Positions 15,602-24,929 of a stretch of DNA of 64,000 bases are shown here, piece by piece (position 1 is the stretch's first letter; each line of letters starts with the position of its first letter). The translations under genes and the position numbers were made by a program. Below the pieces are notes generated by a model. It made no database searches. It was not told where the DNA came from and was given only the letters and a program-made list of their open reading frames with translations. Origin of the DNA: Allorhizobium ampelinum S4 (GTDB lineage Bacteria; Pseudomonadota; Alphaproteobacteria; Rhizobiales; Rhizobiaceae); NCBI RefSeq assembly GCF_000016285.1, contig NC_011988.1, forward strand, positions 496,001 to 560,000, written 5' to 3'.

Positions 15602-17503
15602 ATGCAAAAAAGCGTTTTGAAATGGGTTGGCGGTGGGTTTGGCGTCATGCTGTCGCTGAGCAATGCCTATGCGTTCGGCGAAGCGCCGATGCTGAAGAGC
15701 CAGGTCGATGCGGGCAAGCTCCCGCCGGTCGAACAGCGCCTTCCCAAGAAGCCTGCCATCATCCCTGTTTATAACGAGATCGGCACTTATGGTGGCACGC
15801 TCCGGCGTGCCTATAGCGGCATCGGTGATCGCATGGGGTCCACCAAGCTGATCGAAGAGCGGGCCTTGAAGTTGCAGCAATCGTCCGACGGCAAGGTCGA
15901 TCTGGTGCAGCGTTTCGTTGAAAGCTGGTCGGCCAATGCCGATTCAACCGAATTTACCTTCACGCTGCTCGATGGCATGAAATGGTCCGATGGCGTACCG
16001 GTCACCACGGAAGATGTGAAATTCTGGTATGAGGATCTGTTCCTCAATACCGATCTCAATCCCAGCCCTCCCGGCTTCCTGTTTTCCGGCGGCAAGCCGA
16101 TGAAACTCGACATTGTCGATGCGCATACGTTCAAGGTCAGCTTCGCCCAGCCTTACGCGCTGTTTCCCTATGTTCTGGCGGTTCAATCGACGGGATGGCC
16201 GGGCCTCGACAAGCCGAGCTTTATCCAGCCAGCCCATTATCTGAAGAAATTCCTGCCGAAATACAGCACACCGGCAGAGCTGGATGCCATCGTCAAGGCC
16301 AAGGGTGTGCCCAATTGGCGGGCGCTCTGGGATTTGAAAGGCGTGATCCAGGCCTGGTGGTTGAACCCGGATCTGCCTGTCGTGACCGCCTGGAAGGTCG
16401 TGACGCCGCCACCGGCCAGCACCATCGTTTTTGAGCGTAATCCCTATTATTGGGCAACCGACAAGGCTGGCAACCAGCTTCCCTATATCGACCGGATCGA
16501 GGCAAAGCTTTTCCAGGACCATCAGGCGGTCAACCTGATGATCGTTCAGGGCCAGATCGACTTCCAGTCGCGGTTTGTTGAAGCGCGGGATTATCCGCTG
16601 CTCAAGGAAAACGAACAGGCGGGCAATTACACCGTTCATCCTTGGAAGAGCGGTGAAAACCTGGCGATTATCCCCAATATCAACGACACCGACGAGGTGA
16701 AACGCAAGCTGTTTGACGATATTCGCTTTCGCGAAGCGTTGAGCATCTCGATTGACCGCGAAGCCATCAACGAGACAGTGTTTTCCGGTCTGGCCATGCC
16801 AAGAGCTGCCGCGCCAGCCAAGGGATCGCCCTATTACGACCCCGAATTCGAGACCAAGTGGACCGGTCTCGATATTGATCGCGCCAATACGCTGCTGGAC
16901 GAAATCGGCCTGAAAAAGGGTAGCGACGGGTTCCGCACCGGGCCGGATGGCAAGCGCCTCAGCCTGGTGATCGAGACGATTGACGAGAATATTCCGCCTG
17001 AGATGGTTGAGGTTATCCGTCAGGGATGGCAGCAGATCGGCATTGAAGGGCTGATCCGTTCGGTTGATGAAACCGCCAGCCTTCAGCATATCAAATCCGG
17101 CAATTTCGATATCATCACCGCCTATGCTGACCGGTTGCTGATGCCGCAGGCCGATCCGACCCTGCTGCTTGGCCGCGAATCCTACGCCAACGCTTATTTC
17201 GAATGGTATAATTCCGCTGGCAAGAGCGGCACGGAGCCGCCGAAGGATCACCCGATCCGCAAGCTGTTTGATGCCTGGACCGCCGCGTCAAGCTCCAAGA
17301 CTGTTGATGAAGCCAACCAGCATATGAAGGACATGATCAAAGTCATGAAGGACAATGTCTGGATGATTGGTCTTGTCGGCGAATCTGTCACGCCCTTCGT
17401 CGTCAACAACAAGATCGGCAATTTCCCCGATGTGATGACCAACGAAGAAGCCCTGCGCAATGAAGGCAATGCCATTCCCGCGCAGCTGTTCTTCAAGAAG
17501 TGA
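15602..17503 (+). CDS. ABC transporter substrate-binding protein, family 5 (oligosaccharide/oligopeptide type)
   Basis: Large periplasmic binding protein of 633 residues. A signal peptide (KSVLKWVGGGFGVMLSLSNAYA) precedes the mature start around FGEAPML. Family-5 features are LIEERALKL, FTFTLLDGMKWSDGVPVTTEDVKF, the FERNPYYWATD-type segment, and DIRFREALSISIDREAINE. The ATG at 15602 has a strong AGGAGG 8 nt upstream. Long members of this family in rhizobia take up alpha-galactosides and other oligosaccharides as well as peptides. The divergent glycosidase and ROK kinase, under a matching operator, favour an oligosaccharide. It heads a five-gene importer operon. Confidence 0.87.
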   Translation: MQKSVLKWVGGGFGVMLSLSNAYAFGEAPMLKSQVDAGKLPPVEQRLPKKPAIIPVYNEIGTYGGTLRRAYSGIGDRMGSTKLIEERALKLQQSSDGKVDLVQRFVESWSANADSTEFTFTLLDGMKWSDGVPVTTEDVKFWYEDLFLNTDLNPSPPGFLFSGGKPMKLDIVDAHTFKVSFAQPYALFPYVLAVQSTGWPGLDKPSFIQPAHYLKKFLPKYSTPAELDAIVKAKGVPNWRALWDLKGVIQAWWLNPDLPVVTAWKVVTPPPASTIVFERNPYYWATDKAGNQLPYIDRIEAKLFQDHQAVNLMIVQGQIDFQSRFVEARDYPLLKENEQAGNYTVHPWKSGENLAIIPNINDTDEVKRKLFDDIRFREALSISIDREAINETVFSGLAMPRAAAPAKGSPYYDPEFETKWTGLDIDRANTLLDEIGLKKGSDGFRTGPDGKRLSLVIETIDENIPPEMVEVIRQGWQQIGIEGLIRSVDETASLQHIKSGNFDIITAYADRLLMPQADPTLLLGRESYANAYFEWYNSAGKSGTEPPKDHPIRKLFDAWTAASSSKTVDEANQHMKDMIKVMKDNVWMIGLVGESVTPFVVNNKIGNFPDVMTNEEALRNEGNAIPAQLFFKK

Positions 17504-17550
17504 TCGGTGCCGGTGGTCTGCTGAACGGCAGGCCACCGGCAAGCAATTGG

Positions 17551-17595
17551 ATTACCAGAGACACGGTTGCCAGAGACAAGGTTGCCAGAGACACG
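17551..17595 (+). repeat. Three tandem 15-bp repeats between binding-protein and permease genes
   Basis: Units at 17551-17565, 17566-17580 and 17581-17595 share CCAGAGACA(C/A)G; the last two differ at one base (GTTGCCAGAGACAAG, GTTGCCAGAGACACG). The array is untranslated and lies about 30 bp before the permease start. Such arrays change copy number by slippage and could alter spacing or mRNA structure. Confidence 0.75.
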
Positions 17596-17626
17596 AGTGA
17601 ACGACGCCAACTGTCGAGAGTAAGTG

Positions 17627-18613
17627 ATGACATCCTATATCTTGAACCGGTTTGCCTGGGCCATTCCCATGCTGGTACTGGTTTCCATCGCCGCCTTCAC
17701 GGTCATCCAGCTGCCTCCAGGCGATTACGCCACAGCGCTTGTCGCGGAAATGCGGGCGAATGGTGATACGCCGCCTGAGGGCACTGAGGAGCGGTTGCGC
17801 CATCAGCTCGGCCTGGATCGTCCGATGTATGAGCAATATTCGCAGTGGATCGGCAATATCGTTCTGCACGGTGATTTCGGCACCTCCTTGACCTATAACC
17901 AGCCAGTCTCCAACCTGATCTGGGGCCGGTTGGCCTTGACGCTGGCAATCTCCTTTTCATCCCTGTTGCTGACCTGGGTGATCGCCATCCCGATTGGTGT
18001 TTATGCCGCAGCGCGCCAATATTCGTTCCTCGACTATTTCTTCACCGTGTTCGGCTTCCTCGGTCGAGGCTTTCCGGAATTCCTCTCGGCCCTGATCCTG
18101 ATGTGGCTTGCCTATTCCTGGATGGGCATGAATGTCGGCGGGTTGTTTTCGCCGCAGATGCAGGATGCGCCCTGGAGCATCGCCAAGGTCGCCGACATGC
18201 TCGGCCATTTGTGGATTCCGCTGCTGGTGCTTTCGACCAGCGGTGCGGCTGGCCTGATCCGCATCGTGCGCGCCAATATGCTGGACGAGCTGAACAAGCC
18301 CTATGTAGAGACCGCGATGGCGCAGGGCCTGACGGAATGGAGCGTCATCTGGCGCTATCCGGTGCGGGTGGCGCTCAACCCGTTCATTTCCACAATCGGC
18401 TGGGCTCTGCCAGCGCTGATTTCCGGCGATGTCATCACATCCGTGGTCTTGAACCTGCCGACCACCGGACCTCTGCTGCTGCGCGCGCTGCAAAGCCAGG
18501 ACATGTATCTGTCGGGAAGCTTTATCCTCATTCTCGGCGTCTTCACCATCCTCGGCACCATTGTGTCCGATATCCTGCTGGCGATCTCCGATCCGCGCAT
18601 CCGCTACCGATAG
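17627..18613 (+). CDS. ABC transporter permease, OppB/DppB type
   Basis: First permease of the importer, 328 residues. It has the DppB-type N-terminus SYILNRFAWAIPMLVLVSIAAF, a periplasmic loop with LGLDRPMYEQY, the motif FGTSLTYNQPV, and the cytoplasmic EAA-like loop YVETAMAQGLTEWSVIWRYPVRVALNP. The ATG at 17627 directly follows an in-frame GTG at 17624, and either may be used. The gene is followed 9 bp later by the second permease gene. Confidence 0.87.
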   Translation: MTSYILNRFAWAIPMLVLVSIAAFTVIQLPPGDYATALVAEMRANGDTPPEGTEERLRHQLGLDRPMYEQYSQWIGNIVLHGDFGTSLTYNQPVSNLIWGRLALTLAISFSSLLLTWVIAIPIGVYAAARQYSFLDYFFTVFGFLGRGFPEFLSALILMWLAYSWMGMNVGGLFSPQMQDAPWSIAKVADMLGHLWIPLLVLSTSGAAGLIRIVRANMLDELNKPYVETAMAQGLTEWSVIWRYPVRVALNPFISTIGWALPALISGDVITSVVLNLPTTGPLLLRALQSQDMYLSGSFILILGVFTILGTIVSDILLAISDPRIRYR

Positions 18614-18622
18614 GAGCAGACC

Positions 18623-19762
18623 ATGACCGATCTGACCGTAAACGACATGGATGAGTCCCGACCCGAAGCGGGGCGCGCGGAAAAACTCTACCAGGCCAGC
18701 CCCCGGCAATTGATGTGGTGGCGGTTCAAGCGCCACAAGGTGGCGATGGTTTCGGGGATTATCCTCATCCTGGCCTATCTGGTCACCGGACTAGCCGAAT
18801 TCACGGCACCCTATGATGCATTCCAGGGCAATGCCCGCACGACATTACTACCGCCCCAGGCACTGCATCTGTTTGACGAGGAAGGAAATTTCCACGGCCC
18901 CTTCGTCTATGCGACGACCCGCACCCGCGATCCCGTAACCTTGAGGCCGATGTACAAGCCGGATACGTCGAAGATCGTGCCGATCCGATTTTTCGTCCAG
19001 GGACAGACCTATCGGTTCTGGGGCTTGATCGAGGGGAACCTGCGTCTGTTCGGTGCTGCGGGGCAGGACAAAATCAACCTGCTCGGCACCGATACGCTGG
19101 GACGCGATGTGCTGTCGCGGCTGATCTATGGCGGGCGCATCTCGCTATCTGTCGGGTTGATCGGCGTTGCCGTCAGCTTCGTTCTCGGGCTGACGCTGGG
19201 ATCGATTTCGGGCTATTTCGGCGGGATCACCGATAATATCGTCCAGCGCGGCATGGAATTTCTGCGCTGTATTCCGACCATCCCCCTGTGGATGGGGCTT
19301 GCTGCCGCCCTGCCGATCACCTGGGACCCGCTGTTTGTCTATTTTCTCGTGACACTGCTGTTGTCGCTGATCGGCTGGACCTATGTGGCCCGCACCGTAC
19401 GGGGCCGGTTCCTGTCGGTGAAAAACGAGGATTTCGTGCTGGCGGCCCGGTTTTGCGGGACATCTGAAGCGAAGATCATCACCCGGCACATGCTGCCGTC
19501 GATGACCAGCTATATCATCGCGGCGCTGACCTTGTCGGTGCCGGACATGATCCTTGGGGAGACGGCATTGAGCTTTCTCGGTCTTGGCCTGCGTCCGCCG
19601 GTGGTCAGCTGGGGTGTGCTGCTGCAAGAGGCTCAAAACCTGCGAACAATCTCGCAGGCGCCTTGGTTGCTGGCACCGGGGGCGGCCATCGTCATTGTCG
19701 TCCTTGCCTTCAATTTCCTTGGTGACGGCCTGCGCGATGCAGCCGATCCCTATAGCAAATGA
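18623..19762 (+). CDS. ABC transporter permease, OppC/DppC type, with enlarged first periplasmic loop
   Basis: Second permease, 379 residues, longer than DppC (about 300). After the OppC_N-type segment WWRFKRHKVAMVSGIILILAYLV there is an insert of roughly 90 residues before the conserved LLGTDTLGRDVLSRLIYGGRISL. The EAA loop is LAARFCGTSEAKIITRHMLPS, and the protein ends [14 protein letters not shown]. Long OppC relatives with such a loop are known among rhizobial oligosaccharide importers. The loop probably contacts the binding protein. The gene has a Shine-Dalgarno AGGAG at 18612, and its stop overlaps the next start. Confidence 0.87.
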   Translation: MTDLTVNDMDESRPEAGRAEKLYQASPRQLMWWRFKRHKVAMVSGIILILAYLVTGLAEFTAPYDAFQGNARTTLLPPQALHLFDEEGNFHGPFVYATTRTRDPVTLRPMYKPDTSKIVPIRFFVQGQTYRFWGLIEGNLRLFGAAGQDKINLLGTDTLGRDVLSRLIYGGRISLSVGLIGVAVSFVLGLTLGSISGYFGGITDNIVQRGMEFLRCIPTIPLWMGLAAALPITWDPLFVYFLVTLLLSLIGWTYVARTVRGRFLSVKNEDFVLAARFCGTSEAKIITRHMLPSMTSYIIAALTLSVPDMILGETALSFLGLGLRPPVVSWGVLLQEAQNLRTISQAPWLLAPGAAIVIVVLAFNFLGDGLRDAADPYSK

Positions 19763-20805
19763 GTGAAGACATGCCCCCAGAGAGCGAAAAGCCTGTTATC
19801 GAGATCGATAATCTCAAGGTTCACTTCCAGGTCCGTGAAGGTGTGGTCAGGGCAGTCGATGGCGTCAGCCTGAAACTGATGCCGGGTGAGGTGCTGGGTA
19901 TCGTTGGAGAAAGTGGTTCTGGAAAATCGATTACGGTGCGGGCAATCATGCAATTGCTGCCCAAGGTTGGCAAGATTTCCGATGGCCAGATCCTGTTCAA
20001 TGGCGTTCCCGGCAAGACAACCGACATCGCCAAGCTGGATCGCAATGGCCGCGATATGCGCGCCCTGCGCGGTGGCCGGATTGGCATGATCTTTCAGGAG
20101 CCGATGACGGCATTGTCGCCGGTACACACCATTGGCCATCAGGTGATGACGCCGATCCTGCTGCACAGCCAAGGCAGCAAGGCGGATGCCGAAAAACGTG
20201 CCAGGGAAGTGCTCGATATGGTCCGGCTGCCGCGCATCGATGAGATGATGCGCAGCTATCCGCACCAGCTTTCCGGCGGCATGCGCCAGCGCGCCATGAT
20301 CGCCATCGCGCTCGCCTGCCGTCCTCAGGTGTTGATTGCTGACGAGCCGACAACGGCGCTGGACGTCACCACCGAGGCGCAGATCCTTGATTTGCTGAAG
20401 GAGTTGAGGGCCGAGCTTGGCATGTCGATCATCTTCATCACCCATAATTTCGGCGTGGTTGCCGATATCGCTGACCGGGTCTCGGTGATGTATCTCGGTA
20501 ATGTCGTGGAAACCGGCCGGACCGAGGATATTTTCTACGATCCGAAACACCCCTATACGCGGGCATTGCTCAATTCCATCCCAAGGCTTGGAGCCGCAAA
20601 ACAACACCGGCTGAACACCATTCCTGGCATGATCCCCGATCCCTTCAACCTGCCTGACGGTTGCGTGTTTCACCCCAGATGCGGGCTTGCCAGAGATGGG
20701 GACTGTCGCCGGATCTACCCAGCCGTCACCCGGATCGATGACGAGCGGATGGCCCGTTGTCATGTTGTCGCGGAAGCGATGCAAGCAGGGAGTGTCGCCC
20801 AATGA
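19759..20805 (+). CDS. ABC transporter ATP-binding protein, OppD/DppD type
   Basis: ATPase of 348 residues. Walker A is [11 protein letters not shown], the Q-loop lies in [14 protein letters not shown], the signature is LSGGMRQR, Walker B is [20 protein letters not shown], and the switch is [14 protein letters not shown]. The C-terminal oligopeptide-type domain carries Cys residues ([17 protein letters not shown]) that in OppD-like proteins can hold an iron-sulfur cluster. The start overlaps the upstream stop (ATGA), and its own stop overlaps the start of the OppF-type gene. Confidence 0.88.
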   Translation: MSEDMPPESEKPVIEIDNLKVHFQVREGVVRAVDGVSLKLMPGEVLGIVGESGSGKSITVRAIMQLLPKVGKISDGQILFNGVPGKTTDIAKLDRNGRDMRALRGGRIGMIFQEPMTALSPVHTIGHQVMTPILLHSQGSKADAEKRAREVLDMVRLPRIDEMMRSYPHQLSGGMRQRAMIAIALACRPQVLIADEPTTALDVTTEAQILDLLKELRAELGMSIIFITHNFGVVADIADRVSVMYLGNVVETGRTEDIFYDPKHPYTRALLNSIPRLGAAKQHRLNTIPGMIPDPFNLPDGCVFHPRCGLARDGDCRRIYPAVTRIDDERMARCHVVAEAMQAGSVAQ

Positions 20806-21833
20806 CGGAGCTATCCATGGCGCCTGACCTCCTGATGGATGTCGCCGATCTGAAGAAACATTTTCCGATTCATTCCGGCTTTCTCGGACGCCAGACCGGC
20901 GCCGTGCGTGCGGTGGAGAATGTCAGTTTTCAGTTGCGCAAAGGCGAGACCCTGGGACTGGTCGGCGAGAGCGGTTCGGGCAAATCCACCGTCGCCCGGC
21001 TGCTGCTGCGGGCTTTTCCGGCCACCGAGGGCCGGGTGACATTCCGCCGCCGCAATGGTTCGCTGATCGATATCGCCAAGGCGGGCAATGCCGAGATGCG
21101 CGAATTGCGTGACGAGGTCCAGATGATCTTTCAGGACCCGTATTCCTCGCTCAATCCGCGCCTGCGGTTGCTGGAGATTATCGGTGAGCCGCTGATCAAC
21201 AAGAAGGTGGCGAGGTCCGAAATCGAGGACCGGGTGGCGGAGCTGCTGAAGCTTGTTGGTCTTCGTCCCGAATTCATGAGCCGTTATCCGCATGCCTTTT
21301 CTGGCGGTCAGCGTCAGCGCATCGGCATTGCCCGGGCGCTTGCCGTCAATCCGAGTTTCATCGCCGCCGATGAAGCCGTGTCGGCGCTGGATGTCTCGGT
21401 CGCGGCCCAGGTTGTCAACCTGATGCAGGACTTGCAGGAGCAGTTTGGTCTCACCTATCTGTTTATCACCCATGACCTGTCAATGGTTGAGCATATCGCC
21501 AACCGCGTCGGCGTCATGTATCTCGGCAGGCTGGTGGAAATTGCCGATACGGCAAGCCTGTTCGACAAGCCGCGCCATCCCTATACCGAGGCTTTGCTGT
21601 CATCTGTGCCGCAGCCCGATCCCCGCGCCAATGCCGCCAAGAAGCGGATCATCCTCAAGGGTGAAATCCCCAATGCCGCCAAGCCGCCGTCCGGCTGTGT
21701 CTTTCATCCCCGCTGTCCCTATGCCACCGATATCTGCCGCCAGGTGGAGCCGCAACTGGAAGCGCTAGCTGGCAGCGACAATGCCGTGCGCTGCCATCGT
21801 GCCGCGGAACTGGATCTGGCGGGCGTTCGCTGA
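20802..21833 (+). CDS. ABC transporter ATP-binding protein, OppF/DppF type
   Basis: Second ATPase, 343 residues. Walker A is [14 protein letters not shown], the Q-loop segment is MIFQDPYSSLNPRLRL, the signature is FSGGQRQRIGIARAL, Walker B is FIAADEAVSALDVSVAAQVV, and the switch is ITHDLSMVEHIANR. The C-terminal Cys motif is [15 protein letters not shown]. The ATG at 20802 overlaps the preceding TGA. It ends the five-gene importer operon. In this family the two different ATPases form the motor heterodimer. Confidence 0.88.
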   Translation: MTELSMAPDLLMDVADLKKHFPIHSGFLGRQTGAVRAVENVSFQLRKGETLGLVGESGSGKSTVARLLLRAFPATEGRVTFRRRNGSLIDIAKAGNAEMRELRDEVQMIFQDPYSSLNPRLRLLEIIGEPLINKKVARSEIEDRVAELLKLVGLRPEFMSRYPHAFSGGQRQRIGIARALAVNPSFIAADEAVSALDVSVAAQVVNLMQDLQEQFGLTYLFITHDLSMVEHIANRVGVMYLGRLVEIADTASLFDKPRHPYTEALLSSVPQPDPRANAAKKRIILKGEIPNAAKPPSGCVFHPRCPYATDICRQVEPQLEALAGSDNAVRCHRAAELDLAGVR

Positions 21834-21990
21834 AGGGACTCACGAAAGGCGAAGACCCTGTCCCGATCCAGGTCCTTGCGCAAATGTGACTCGATTTGCA
21901 GCGCAAACTGTGCAGTAGAATGCGCGATTGGCCTGGCGCGGACGTTTGGACGTTTCTGTGCCGGGCACGGCATATGTGAGAGTATCGGCA

Positions 21991-22647
21991 TTGCGGATTC
22001 TGGTGGTCGAAGACGACGTCATTCTGGGCTCTTCCCTGAAGAAGGCCTTTGAGAAACACGCCTATGGCGTGGACCTGATGCGGGATGGCGAATCCGGGCT
22101 GCTGGCCATTCAGGATAATGACTATGCCGTTGTCATTCTGGATGTGAACCTGCCGAAGGCCAGTGGTTTCGAGGTGGTTCGAACCTTGCGCGCCAGCGGT
22201 AACAAGGTTCCGGTCCTGCTGCTGACGGCGCTTGACAGTATCCGCTCACGGGTCGAGGGACTGGATGAAGGGGCCGACGATTATCTTGTGAAGCCTTTCG
22301 ATCTGGACGAGCTTCTGGCCCGTGTTCGAGCGCTCGCCCGCCGGTATGAAGGGCGCACCGAGACATTGATCCGTTGCGGCAATGTCGAGCTTGACCCTTC
22401 CGCGATGATCGCTCGCCAGAACGGCACGCCCCTGCATGTGGCTGGCAAGGAATTCCATCTGCTCAAGCTGCTGATGGAGCGTGCTGGGCGCTACGTCACC
22501 AAAAGCGATATCGAATACGCTCTTTACGATATTTCGGCGATGGTGGAGAGCAATACGATAGAAGTGACGATCTACAGTCTGCGCAAAAAATTGGGCGCTG
22601 ATTTCATCAAATCCATCAGAGGCGTCGGCTATATGGTCGAGCGGTGA
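21991..22647 (+). CDS. OmpR-family response regulator
   Basis: Response regulator of 218 residues if TTG at 21991 is the start. This gives the typical LRILVVEDDV N-terminus and places GAGAG 8 nt upstream. An in-frame GTG at 21976 is the alternative. The receiver has EDD, the phospho-acceptor in VILDVNLPKASG, LLTALD and the Lys in YLVKPFDLDELLAR. A winged-helix DNA-binding domain follows (SIRGVGYMVER at the end), as in QseB, TctD and PmrA. It is followed 3 bp later by its kinase. It may control the upstream importer operon, by position only. Confidence 0.88.
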   Translation: MRILVVEDDVILGSSLKKAFEKHAYGVDLMRDGESGLLAIQDNDYAVVILDVNLPKASGFEVVRTLRASGNKVPVLLLTALDSIRSRVEGLDEGADDYLVKPFDLDELLARVRALARRYEGRTETLIRCGNVELDPSAMIARQNGTPLHVAGKEFHLLKLLMERAGRYVTKSDIEYALYDISAMVESNTIEVTIYSLRKKLGADFIKSIRGVGYMVER

Positions 22648-22650
22648 CAC

Positions 22651-24033
22651 GTGACACTCAGTCAAAGACTGTTCCTGAGAATTCTGCCGACGCTGATCAT
22701 TACAATCGCGCTTGTCGGCGCCTTTGCGTATCGAAGCGCCGACCGCGAGATTGAAAATATCTATGATGCGGAGTTGATCAACGACGCCAACACGCTTTGG
22801 GTCCTGCTCAATCATCCGCTGGCCAAGAATTCGGACAAGCCGATTGTCCAGATCCCCGATCTGGATTTCAACATGGACGACCAGCTGTCCCTGAACGAAG
22901 ATGCGGATGATTACGCCGATGCCCACGCCTTCCGGGCCTGGAAGAATGGCCGCCTGGTCATGGTCAGCAGCAATTCCTTTCCTGAATCCGTCCCGGAATT
23001 CAAACGCGGCTTTTCCAATTTCAAGCTAAACGGTGAGACTTGGCGGGTTTATACCCTGCCGATTCCCAATTCTCCTGTCACCATTGAAGTTGCCGAGAAA
23101 ATGGCGCTGCGCGACGGGTTGGTCGCCAATATTATTCTTAATCTGTCCTTTCCATTGATGATCCTGGTGCCGGCCATCGCCATTGTTGTGTGGTTCGTCA
23201 TTCATAACGGCCTCAACCATATCCGGGTGCTTGTCCGCCAGATAAGGTCACGGACGCCGGACGACCTGTCGGCAATTTCCACCGATGGTTTGCCGCGCGA
23301 TCTTGTGCCGCTGGTCGGCTCGCTCAATCAGTTCATGGAAAAGCTGCGTATATCCCTGACGCTTGAGCGCCGCTTTGCCGATCTCGCCGCCCATCAGTTG
23401 CGCACGCCGCAGGCTGGCATAAAGCTGCTGCTGCAATTGATCGAGCGGTCGGATTCGGAGGAAGAGCGTCAGGCGCTGATGAAGGATCTGACCGCCAGCA
23501 ATGAACGGGCGATGCATCTGATTGAGCAGATGCTCAATCTGGCCCGCGTCAGTCACCAGCCCTTGAACCTGCAACCGACGAACCTCTTCGATCTGGTTGC
23601 CAAGGTGCTGGCGGATTTCGGGCCGGTCTTCAACGATAGACGCTTGCAGGTCGAGCTTTCCGGCGATGAAGAGGCGCTGGTGGCCACCGACAGCACCTTG
23701 TTGCGAATGATGATCGACAATATCGTTGACAATGCCATCAAATATTCGCCGGATGCCGGTGCAATCGAGGTTAGGATCAAGGCTAAGGGCCCCAACTGGT
23801 GCGTTTCAGTTAATGACAGCGGACCGGGCATTCCCGTTCAGCATCGCGACAAGGTTTTCCAGCAATTCTACCGGTTGCCGACAACAGAGCGCGAGGGGAC
23901 CGGGCTTGGCCTTGCCATTGCTGCGGCAATTGCGGGCCGCCTTTCGGTTGATATCGAACTGGGTGTGCCGGACTGGGGCTATGGCTTGCGCATGGACCTG
24001 CTTGTGCCAGCGGGGACGCTCACTGCGGCTTGA
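22651..24033 (+). CDS. Sensor histidine kinase, QseC/TctE type
   Basis: Kinase of 460 residues with a GTG start. TM1 lies at residues 8-26 (FLRILPTLIITIALVGAFAY). A periplasmic sensory domain of about 125 residues follows, then TM2 (LSFPLMILVPAIAIVVWFVI) and a HAMP-like linker. The H-box is FADLAAHQLRTPQAGIKLLL, the N box is MIDNIVDNAIKYSP, and the G boxes are NDSGPGIP and GTGLGLAIA. It pairs with the OmpR-type regulator 3 bp upstream. Related TctE/QseC kinases sense carboxylates, metals or hormones. The ligand here is unknown. Confidence 0.88.
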   Translation: MTLSQRLFLRILPTLIITIALVGAFAYRSADREIENIYDAELINDANTLWVLLNHPLAKNSDKPIVQIPDLDFNMDDQLSLNEDADDYADAHAFRAWKNGRLVMVSSNSFPESVPEFKRGFSNFKLNGETWRVYTLPIPNSPVTIEVAEKMALRDGLVANIILNLSFPLMILVPAIAIVVWFVIHNGLNHIRVLVRQIRSRTPDDLSAISTDGLPRDLVPLVGSLNQFMEKLRISLTLERRFADLAAHQLRTPQAGIKLLLQLIERSDSEEERQALMKDLTASNERAMHLIEQMLNLARVSHQPLNLQPTNLFDLVAKVLADFGPVFNDRRLQVELSGDEEALVATDSTLLRMMIDNIVDNAIKYSPDAGAIEVRIKAKGPNWCVSVNDSGPGIPVQHRDKVFQQFYRLPTTEREGTGLGLAIAAAIAGRLSVDIELGVPDWGYGLRMDLLVPAGTLTAA

Positions 24034-24183
24034 TCGGCAGGTTGCAGTCATAGGATGCAAATAAATGATTATAAAGTATAATTTTTAAGTCAACGAAGAC
24101 ACCCCAAGGCTGGTTGGCAAAAAAATCGACATTTAAGTTTCACTTCATTTTCGTCTAATCCAGCTTTCAGTTCGCGGTTCTAG

Positions 24184-24208
24184 GGTTCCTTCACAGATTG
24201 AAGGAACC
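24184..24208 (+). promoter_or_regulatory. Hairpin that hides the ribosome-binding site of the eight-gene operon
   Basis: Arms GGTTCCTTC (24184-24192) and GAAGGAACC (24200-24208) form a perfect 9-bp stem with loop ACAGATT. The only Shine-Dalgarno sequence of the first gene (AAGGA) lies in the 3' arm, and the ATG follows 3 nt later (24212). The structure should limit translation until melted or until bound by a factor. As DNA it is also a 25-bp palindrome, so a protein operator is the alternative reading. Confidence 0.6.
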
Positions 24209-24211
24209 ACC

Positions 24212-24916
24212 ATGCAAGCTTTCTGCGATTTTGACGGCACGATATCGAAACAGGACGTCACTGACCTCGTCCTGGAGCGGTTCGCCCTGCCTGAATGGAC
24301 CGATATCGAACAACAATGGGAAGCGGGAGAAATCAACTCCGCTGAATGCATGCGGGCTCAGATCCGTCTGCTTCAGGCCTATCGGCATGAGATCGACCGG
24401 TTTCTCGGTGAGGTCGAAATCGACGCTGGCTTTCCTGAATTTCGTCGGTTCTGCCTCCAGAACCATATCCGCCTGACCATCGTCAGCGACGGTGTCGATT
24501 ATTTCATTCGCCGTGTTCTTAGCCATCACGGCATCACCGATATCGAAGTGGTTGCCAACCGCATGCTGGAGCCCTCCTGCGGTAACCCGACGGTTTTCGA
24601 CCTCGACCACCCCTTTGCCAGCCAAAACTGCGTCACCGGATCGGGTGTCTGCAAATGCAATGTCATCCGCTCCGGCGATGCGGATCACATTTATATCGGC
24701 GATGGCCGCTCGGATTTCTGCGTCTCCAGCCATGCCGCCAAGCTGATCTTCGCCAAATCCAAACTGGCGGTCCATTGCCAGGAAAACCGGATCCCCTTCA
24801 TCGCTTACCGCGATTTCACCGATATCACAGCCGCACTCAAGACCTTGAAGACCAAGTCCCTGGCGATTGGGGCTGGTGCTGCTGTGACCACTGTTCCTGC
24901 ATCAAAAATAGCTTAG
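24212..24916 (+). CDS. HAD-superfamily phosphatase, MtnX-like
   Basis: Small cytoplasmic phosphatase of 234 residues. HAD motif I is FCDFDGT with nucleophile Asp6 and general acid Asp8. Motif II is TIVSDG (Ser92), a lysine lies at residue 148 (GVCKCN), and motif IV is IGDGRSDFC (Asp164, Asp168). The layout matches the HAD-IB group that includes MtnX and phosphoserine-type phosphatases, which act on small phosphorylated metabolites. It is the first gene of an eight-gene run, with the aminotransferase gene 13 bp downstream. Its substrate is unknown. A phosphorylated precursor for the aminotransferase is plausible. Confidence 0.82.
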   Translation: MQAFCDFDGTISKQDVTDLVLERFALPEWTDIEQQWEAGEINSAECMRAQIRLLQAYRHEIDRFLGEVEIDAGFPEFRRFCLQNHIRLTIVSDGVDYFIRRVLSHHGITDIEVVANRMLEPSCGNPTVFDLDHPFASQNCVTGSGVCKCNVIRSGDADHIYIGDGRSDFCVSSHAAKLIFAKSKLAVHCQENRIPFIAYRDFTDITAALKTLKTKSLAIGAGAAVTTVPASKIA

Positions 24917-24929
24917 GGAAAACAAGCAT

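Noticed and set aside
15944..17251. Minus-strand open frame of 435 codons within the family-5 binding protein gene
   Set aside because: No protein-family features; it lies wholly antisense to a well-supported gene.
24077..24082. Perfect TATAAT upstream of the eight-gene operon
   Set aside because: No -35 box at suitable spacing, and the stretch is generally AT-rich; a TCTAAT at 24154-24159 is equally possible, so no promoter is claimed.
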